Made by a program: the position numbers and the translations under genes. From positions 1 through 11,317 of the forward strand of contig CALGBN010000319.1 of the NCBI GenBank assembly GCA_937877765.1: a DNA stretch of 11,317 nt, in the 5' to 3' direction. Under the pieces are notes generated by a model that had not been told where the DNA came from, searched no databases, and saw nothing but the letters and a program-made list of their open reading frames with translations. Below are positions 6,751 to 11,317 of the stretch, one piece after another (the stretch's first letter is position 1; every line of letters starts with the position of its first letter). This stretch comes from Candidatus Bathyarchaeota archaeon (lineage in GTDB: Archaea > Thermoproteota > Bathyarchaeia > TCS64).

Positions 6751-8175
6751 ATGCATGTTATAGCTGTTGACTTGGGGGCGAGCAACGGCAGGGTGATGAA
6801 ATGCACCTTTGAGGACAAGTTTAATCTTGAAGAGGTGCACAGGTTCCCGAACACCCCCATCCAGCGTGGAAAACACCTGCACTGGAATATACAGCAGCTA
6901 TGGCGAGAAACCATCAAAGGAATAGACTGGGCTAGTGAAGGGGCTCAGAGTATAGGTATCGACACATGGGGCGTGGACTTTGGGCTACTTGATGCTCAGG
7001 GGAACCTCCTTGAAGACCCTGTGCATTATCGCGATCCACGTAGCGAAGGCATGATGGACTGGGTGTTCAAACGTATCCCCAGACGCGAAATATTCGATAA
7101 AACCGGGATTCAGTTTCTACCAGCAAATACGTTATACCAGTTGGCAAGCCTATCAAGGCGTCGCAAGAGGTTCTTAGCGAAAGCCGATGCATATCTTGGG
7201 TTTCCAGACCTCTTCAACTACTGGTTGACAGGCGATAAACGAGGCGAATACACACACGCCTCAACGACGCAGTGTTTCAACCCTACGACTCAGAGTTGGG
7301 ACGCTGATATTCTTGAGTCAATAGGCGTCTCCCCTGATATTTTCCCCGAGATAATCTATCCGGGCTCTATTCTCGGAGCCATGAAGAACATCAGCGTATC
7401 GGTACCAGCATGTCATGATACAGGTAGCGCGGTAGTTGCTATTCCAAGCACTGAACATGATTTTGTTTACCTGAGCAGTGGTACATGGAGCCTAATGGGA
7501 ACCGAGACAAAGCAACCAATCATCAACGACAGAGTCTACAATGAAAACTTTACAAACGAGGCTGGAGCCGAGAAAACTAACAGACTCCTCAGAAACCTCC
7601 CCGGGCTATGGTTTGAACAAGAACTAATACGAGAATGGACTAGCAAAGGCTCAGCTGTAACTCATAACGACGTAGCAAAGATGGCAGCCGGAGCTACACC
7701 CTTTAGATCAATCATCAACCCAGCCGACAGTCGCTTCACGCCACCCGGTGATATGACTCCAAGAATAGTAGAGTGTTGCCGAGACCTTGGAGAGCCTGAG
7801 CCTCAGAGCATGGGTGAACACATCAGATGCGTCTACGACAGCCTTGCACTGAACTATAGGTACTGTCTTGATCAGCTTGAGTACATCACAGGCAAACACT
7901 ACGATGTGATTCATGTAGTTGGAGGAGGATCATTGAATACCTTCCTTAACCAGTTAACCGCGGAAGTCACAGGACGCACGGTAATCGCTGGCCCAGTTGA
8001 GGCAGCAACCTTGGGGAACGCGATAGTACAGTACAAGTCGATTGGACTGCTCAGAGATATTGCAGAGGCGCGTGGTATTCTCAAAGAGACCTTGGAGCTA
8101 AAGACGTATGAGCCTCAAGGTGGCTTGGAGTGGGAAAACGCCTATAGCCATTACCGGGCATTGATTAAATCATGA
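6751..8175 (+). CDS. rhaB: Rhamnulokinase (FGGY carbohydrate kinase)
   Basis: Transfers phosphate from ATP to the 1-position of L-rhamnulose (or a similar ketose) in the cytoplasm. The 474 residues carry the RhaB signature series in order: DLGASNGRV at 7-15 (first phosphate-binding loop), IGIDTWGVDFGLLD at 68-81, HYRDPRSEG at 92-100, HDTGSAVVA at 222-230 with catalytic Asp223, LSSGTWSLMG at 241-250, NFTNEAG at 266-272, and GGGSLNTFLNQLTAEVTGR to AGPVEAATLGN (about 391-423). These are rhamnulokinase-specific variants, not those of glycerol, xylulose or fuculose kinases. HDTG replaces the more usual HDTA. The gene starts 4 bases after the isomerase stop; AGGTAGG about 8 bases upstream is a weak ribosome site. 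Its stop overlaps the next ATG, so the three genes from the isomerase on form a tight operon. Family is firm; rhamnulose as the true substrate is likely but unproven. Confidence 0.92.
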   Translation: MHVIAVDLGASNGRVMKCTFEDKFNLEEVHRFPNTPIQRGKHLHWNIQQLWRETIKGIDWASEGAQSIGIDTWGVDFGLLDAQGNLLEDPVHYRDPRSEGMMDWVFKRIPRREIFDKTGIQFLPANTLYQLASLSRRRKRFLAKADAYLGFPDLFNYWLTGDKRGEYTHASTTQCFNPTTQSWDADILESIGVSPDIFPEIIYPGSILGAMKNISVSVPACHDTGSAVVAIPSTEHDFVYLSSGTWSLMGTETKQPIINDRVYNENFTNEAGAEKTNRLLRNLPGLWFEQELIREWTSKGSAVTHNDVAKMAAGATPFRSIINPADSRFTPPGDMTPRIVECCRDLGEPEPQSMGEHIRCVYDSLALNYRYCLDQLEYITGKHYDVIHVVGGGSLNTFLNQLTAEVTGRTVIAGPVEAATLGNAIVQYKSIGLLRDIAEARGILKETLELKTYEPQGGLEWENAYSHYRALIKS

Positions 8176-8663
8176 TAATCGGGTTAATCTCAGACACACA
8201 CGACAATATGCCCTATATCAAGAAAGCAGTAGAGAAACTCAAAGAAGAACATGTCAAGCTTGTTCTCCACGCTGGTGATTATATATCTCCATTTACGGCA
8301 AAGCCCTACGCGGAGCTAGATGTGCCAATGATCGGAGTATTTGGGAACAACTGCGCCGAGACCGAGCACCTCAATAGAGTCTACTCTGAGGTAGACTGCG
8401 ATATTAGAGGATATTTTACAGAGGTTAAAGCCGACGGATTGAAGATAGCATTGTTCCATGGGCATCGTAAAGAGGATGTTGAGAAAGCTCAAACTGGAGA
8501 CTATGATGTGGTCGTGAGTGGGCACTTTCACAAGTCGTCAATAAAAGAGAAAAACGGGAAACTATGGATAAACCCGGGTGAATTATGCGGATACCTATAT
8601 GGAACCAATAGCATCGGGTTCTTGGATACAGAGAAAAGGTTCGCGTGGATAGCTGAACTCTAG
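8172..8663 (+). CDS. YfcE/MJ0936-type metallophosphoesterase
   Basis: A compact (163-residue) calcineurin-like phosphodiesterase. All five metal-site motifs of the family are present: SDTHDN with D8 and H10, HAGD with D36, GNNC with N59, FHGH with H96/H98, and SGHFHK with H118 and H120, followed by NPGE at 134-137. The length matches MJ0936 of Methanocaldococcus and E. coli YfcE (about 165-185 residues). Known relatives hydrolyse model phosphodiesters in vitro with Mn or Ni, and their natural substrates are unknown. Its ATG overlaps the TGA of rhaB (ATGA), so it is translationally coupled to the kinase. This suggests a job tied to sugar phosphates or to a nucleotide by-product, which is inference. 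Its TAG shares the palindrome CTAG with the stop of the convergent M20 gene. Confidence 0.9.
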   Translation: MIIGLISDTHDNMPYIKKAVEKLKEEHVKLVLHAGDYISPFTAKPYAELDVPMIGVFGNNCAETEHLNRVYSEVDCDIRGYFTEVKADGLKIALFHGHRKEDVEKAQTGDYDVVVSGHFHKSSIKEKNGKLWINPGELCGYLYGTNSIGFLDTEKRFAWIAEL

Positions 8664-9814
8664 GCGCAGAAGCGTTTGATTACTTCTGCCTGAACCGCCG
8701 CCGCGTGATAGACCGTATCTAGGTCAACCCACTCTACTGCACCATGGTAACCCTTACCACTTGGGCCATAAGCCACAGCCGGGATTCCTTTATCGTAGAT
8801 GATCTGTGTATCCATCCAACCTGAGCCACCTACAAACCTTGGTTCAACGCCATTCTTTACTGATTCTTCCTGTAATAGTCTGCAGATTTCCTCTTCTGGG
8901 CTGATCTCCATGGGTCCACGATAGAATGTGATCTCGTAATCTGCCTTGAACTTGGGGTCGTCTTCGCTGAGGCTCTTGAGTAGGTTCTGCATCTCTATCT
9001 CTATATCCTCTCGGTTCTCACCCGGAATTAGCCGCCGTTCTACCTCAAGTTTACACTTATCAGGATAGGTGCTTAGCTCCTGTCCACCACTGATGATGCT
9101 AGCGTGGACGCTTCCGGGTCCAACAAGCTGATGTTGGTCTTCCTCCAGTATGCTTTGAAGCGCCTCTAAACCGATTAACACGTGTCCCATTTTCGCGATA
9201 GCGTCTATCCCTATCTTGTATGCGCTTCCGTGAGCAGCAAATCCATGGGTCACTACATCGATCCATGCGAAGCCCTTGTGGGCAACCTGAATATTGGAAT
9301 CGGTGGGTTCTCCCACGATAGCAGCATCAACACGCATATCCTTCATCAAATGCTCAGTGCCGATGCTCGCGAATTCTTCATCACAGACACCAGCAATTAC
9401 AATATCCCCACGTAACTCGATACCCTGCTCAATAATGGCGTCAACAGCTGCCATGGAAGCAACGAGACCCCCTTTCATGTCCGCGCTGCCCCTGCCGTAG
9501 AGTTTGTTTCCTTCTACCTTGGGGTCAAAGGGATCGATGGTCATGTAATCAACGCCCACGGTGTCCGTGTGTCCGTTTAGCATCAGTGACTTGCCTCCTC
9601 CTGAACCCTTCAGAACACCTACTGCGTTCACTCTGCCCGGCTCAATCTCCGTGACTGTGGCTTTCATTCCTCGGGCGTTCATCCATTCTCTGAGGTATTC
9701 AGCTATCTCTGCTTCTCCGGCAGCTCCGGGGACCAGTGATGGGTTTACTGAGTCTATCTTAACTAGGTCCTTGAGGAGTTTGACTAATCTTGCTTCATCT
9801 ATCCCTGTGCTCAA
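8660..9814 (-). CDS. M20-family metallohydrolase (ArgE/DapE type)
   Basis: A 384-residue di-zinc amidohydrolase of the M20 peptidase family, which includes acetylornithine deacetylase, succinyl-diaminopimelate desuccinylase and carboxypeptidases. Metal and catalytic residues are all visible: NGHTDTV with H82 and D84, GRGSADMKGG with bridging D112, CDEEF with general base E146 and ligand E147, VGEPT with E169, and GYHGAVEW with H357. The dimerisation (lid) domain lies between about 178 and 295, with the conserved AHGSAYKIGIDAI segment around 194-206. No signal peptide is seen, so it is cytoplasmic. The start is TTG at 9814-9812; an in-frame TGA lies four codons upstream and conserved sequence begins within ten residues. 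It follows the ThDP enzyme gene by 46 bases on the same strand. Motifs do not separate ArgE, DapE, LysK or a catabolic deacylase, and no arginine or lysine biosynthesis gene is nearby. Confidence 0.92.
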   Translation of the reverse strand: MSTGIDEARLVKLLKDLVKIDSVNPSLVPGAAGEAEIAEYLREWMNARGMKATVTEIEPGRVNAVGVLKGSGGGKSLMLNGHTDTVGVDYMTIDPFDPKVEGNKLYGRGSADMKGGLVASMAAVDAIIEQGIELRGDIVIAGVCDEEFASIGTEHLMKDMRVDAAIVGEPTDSNIQVAHKGFAWIDVVTHGFAAHGSAYKIGIDAIAKMGHVLIGLEALQSILEEDQHQLVGPGSVHASIISGGQELSTYPDKCKLEVERRLIPGENREDIEIEMQNLLKSLSEDDPKFKADYEITFYRGPMEISPEEEICRLLQEESVKNGVEPRFVGGSGWMDTQIIYDKGIPAVAYGPSGKGYHGAVEWVDLDTVYHAAAVQAEVIKRFCA

Positions 9815-9844
9815 CGTGATCAGGAATCAGTGCACCCATAGTTG

Positions 9845-9852
9845 AAAAAATA
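9845..9852 (-). promoter_or_regulatory. Putative TATA box of the M20 gene and/or T-tract terminator of the ThDP gene
   Basis: On the minus strand this reads TATTTTTT, starting about 8 bases after the stop codon of the ThDP enzyme gene and centred about 34.5 bases before the TTG of the M20 gene. The spacing to the start codon nearly equals that of the TATA-like boxes before the NTPase and pyruvate kinase genes. A T run soon after a stop codon is also the usual form of an archaeal intrinsic terminator. The sequence cannot tell which role it has, and both are possible. Confidence 0.42.
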
Positions 9853-9860
9853 CGTGGTAG

Positions 9861-11308
9861 TTAGCCTCGTACCCAGCCGGGATAAACTGGGTACTTGCTG
9901 CAGATGACCTCCACGAGATACGGTTTACCAGACTTGTTCTTGTCTAATCCGCGTTTCAAGGCAGCTGCCACCTCATCAGGGTCTTCAACACGCTCTGCGT
10001 CAAAGCCAAGTGCCTCAGCAACCTTTGCAGTACTCTGGACTGTGCTCGGGGTCAACTCGTAGGTGTATGGGCTGTGTCCTTTACCCCAGAAGCCGGGTCC
10101 ATAGCCCCCAAAGCCATCGTTGTTGATGTGGACCGTGGTTATTCCTAGCTTGTTTCTTATCATGGCTTCCCAGTTACCCATCTGGTAACCCACACCAGCA
10201 TCACCAGTGACGCTGACCACTTCCCAATCAGGATAAACCAGTTTTGCCCCCATGGCTCCAGCGAGACCATAACCAAGCGTAGTAACGTTTCCCCAGCCGA
10301 GGAAACCATGGGGTATCCTTGACTCGTAGACAGTGCTGAGTTGGTCTCTTGTATTTCCTGATTCATGGGTTACGAGGCTCTTCTCCATATTGACTACGTT
10401 CATGATCTCCGCGTAGACCCTGTAGGGGTTAACGGGTTTCTCACTTGTTGTCATCAATGGACCATATTTCTCCATTTTCACCCGTTTCGCGTCCTCTATC
10501 TCCTTGACGAGACCGTCATCAGGCTTGGATGCTCCCTGTTTCTCAAGCTCAGAGATCATCTGAGCCAGCACAAGTTTGGCATCACCTAGAATCGCGTGAT
10601 CAACCGCATAGTCCCTGTTCAGGTCATGGGGGTCATTTGTCACCTGTATGATTTTCTTATGCATGGCGTCTGGGATCGTGTGCATGAACCCACTCGCAGT
10701 ATAACCCACACCAATGGTCAGCACCAGATCAGGGCGTCTCAGGAAACGTTCAGCGGGCTCACCACGTACACCAAGAGACAAATCATGGTTCTCAGGAAAA
10801 ACGCTCTTTCCCTTCAATGTAGTAAGCACTGGGAGATAAGCTAACTCCGCGAAACGCTTCAATTCATCAACGGCATCAGCGCTGAAGACTCCTTGACCAA
10901 CCCATAGGAGAGGCTTTTCGGCTTTCTTCAACGCCTTGACTGCTTTTTCAACGTCCATGGGGTCACCCATGCTTCGCCAGCCCTTTACAGGCACGTATGG
11001 GTACTCTGATGGGTCGTATTCCTTGAGTTCTCGTGGTACCTCTAGGAGCACTGGGCTGGGGCGTCCTGTTCTGAGTTCTGTGAAGGCTCTGCGCATGTAC
11101 TCTGGGACTCTTTCAGCCTTGTTGATGTATCCAATCCACTTGGTGACGCTTCTGAAACCCTCCTGAATATTGTATCTTTCACGTCCAAGCACTTGTGGTG
11201 GAACTCCATCCGTTAGACACAGCAATGGAACAGAGTCCTCATACGCCTCAGCCATTGCCCCATACGCCATCTGGGTACCTGCGGCGTTCACTCCGCCCAT
11301 CACGGTAC
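9861..11308 (-). CDS. Acetolactate synthase-like thiamine diphosphate enzyme (5' truncated)
   Basis: A ThDP-dependent enzyme of the IlvB/benzoylformate decarboxylase/oxalyl-CoA decarboxylase superfamily; such enzymes split or join carbon-carbon bonds next to a keto or acyl group. About 482 residues are visible. The frame stays open to the adapter remnant, and the first methionines (GTG 11303, ATG 11300) lie inside conserved sequence (TVMGGVNAAGTQMAYGAMAEAY), so some 70-90 N-terminal residues, including the catalytic Glu region, are missing. Counting from the GTG at 11303, GRERYNIQEGFRSVTKW at 40-56 and GRPSPVLLEVP at 80-90 end the pyrimidine-binding domain. The central domain spans about 118-255. 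The diphosphate-binding motif starts at GDAGVG (367-372) and ends at NN (394-395). GDA in place of GDG is a mild change. FGGYGPGFWGKGH after it is glycine-rich and not like acetolactate synthase. No small regulatory subunit gene is seen, so branched-chain biosynthesis is not supported. Substrate unknown. Confidence 0.9.
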
Positions 11309-11317
11309 CTGTCTCTT
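11309..11317. other. Nextera mosaic-end remnant at the right edge (artefact)
   Basis: The last nine bases, ctgtctctt, equal the first nine bases of the Nextera read-through sequence (reverse complement of the mosaic end that closes the adapter at the left edge). Nine bases alone could occur by chance, but with the full adapter at the other end and the position exactly at the terminus, an adapter remnant is the better reading. The ThDP enzyme frame is open through it but should be trusted only to 11308. Confidence 0.85.

Noticed and set aside
9861..11303. Complete ThDP enzyme gene starting at GTG 11303 or ATG 11300
   Set aside because: Both codons lie within the conserved GGVNAAGTQ block, and the frame remains open to the artefact, so the gene is truncated.
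632..11308. A purine breakdown cluster (xanthine dehydrogenase, allantoate amidohydrolase of the M20 group, glyoxylate carboligase as the ThDP enzyme)
   Set aside because: The M20 gene has GRGSADMKGG, the ArgE/DapE motif, not the GRFDG pattern of AllC-type enzymes, and the ThDP motif does not read like glyoxylate carboligase. No allantoinase or urate genes are present.
72..11308. tRNA or rRNA genes, CRISPR arrays, insertion sequences, attachment sites
   Set aside because: Nearly every base lies in a supported protein gene, the gaps are short (at most 100 bases), and no repeated or cloverleaf-like sequence was noticed by eye.

Overview
The window looks like a piece of an archaeal chromosome, probably an uncultured lineage recovered by metagenomic or single-cell short-read sequencing. 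It is bounded by sequencing artefacts: bases 6-71 are an unremoved Illumina Nextera P7/i7 adapter and bases 11309-11317 match the first nine bases of the Nextera mosaic end. The usable genomic sequence is therefore 72-11308. The case for an archaeon rests on AT-rich TATA-like boxes 28-35 bases upstream of the first genes of each unit, no Shine-Dalgarno (SD) sequence at those genes, a strong SD at an internal operon gene, several TTG starts, and the gene families present. A TACK or Asgard group would fit, but the sequence alone does not decide this.

Coding density is very high: nine protein genes, two of them cut by the window ends, and no gene-free stretch longer than about 100 bases. No RNA gene, mobile element, CRISPR array or clear repeat was seen. 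From left to right: (1) a leftward operon (3539 to 72) with a P-loop NTPase, the molybdopterin large subunit of a xanthine dehydrogenase-family hydroxylase, and its FAD subunit, which runs into the adapter. (2) A 100-base divergent promoter region. (3) A rightward cluster (3640-8663) of pyruvate kinase, an L-fucose isomerase-family protein, rhamnulokinase and a YfcE/MJ0936-type phosphodiesterase. (4) A leftward pair (11308 to 8660) of an acetolactate synthase-like ThDP enzyme, cut at its N-terminus, followed by an M20 (ArgE/DapE-type) metallohydrolase.

The rightward cluster reads as a phosphorylating route for a 6-deoxyhexose. A FucI-family isomerase would make the ketose, the RhaB-type kinase would make the 1-phosphate, and an aldolase not in this window would feed dihydroxyacetone phosphate into lower glycolysis, ending at pyruvate kinase. 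Pairing a FucI-family isomerase with a RhaB-type kinase, with no RhaA visible, is the most interesting metabolic point, because the L-rhamnose and L-fucose routes I know from archaea are mostly non-phosphorylating.

The molybdenum hydroxylase has a xanthine dehydrogenase-like pair of polar active-site residues and no CO dehydrogenase signature. The co-directional NTPase upstream may be a maturation or cofactor-handling factor. The ThDP enzyme and the M20 hydrolase have clear families but unknown substrates. I did not find a convincing wholly new defence or mobile system.
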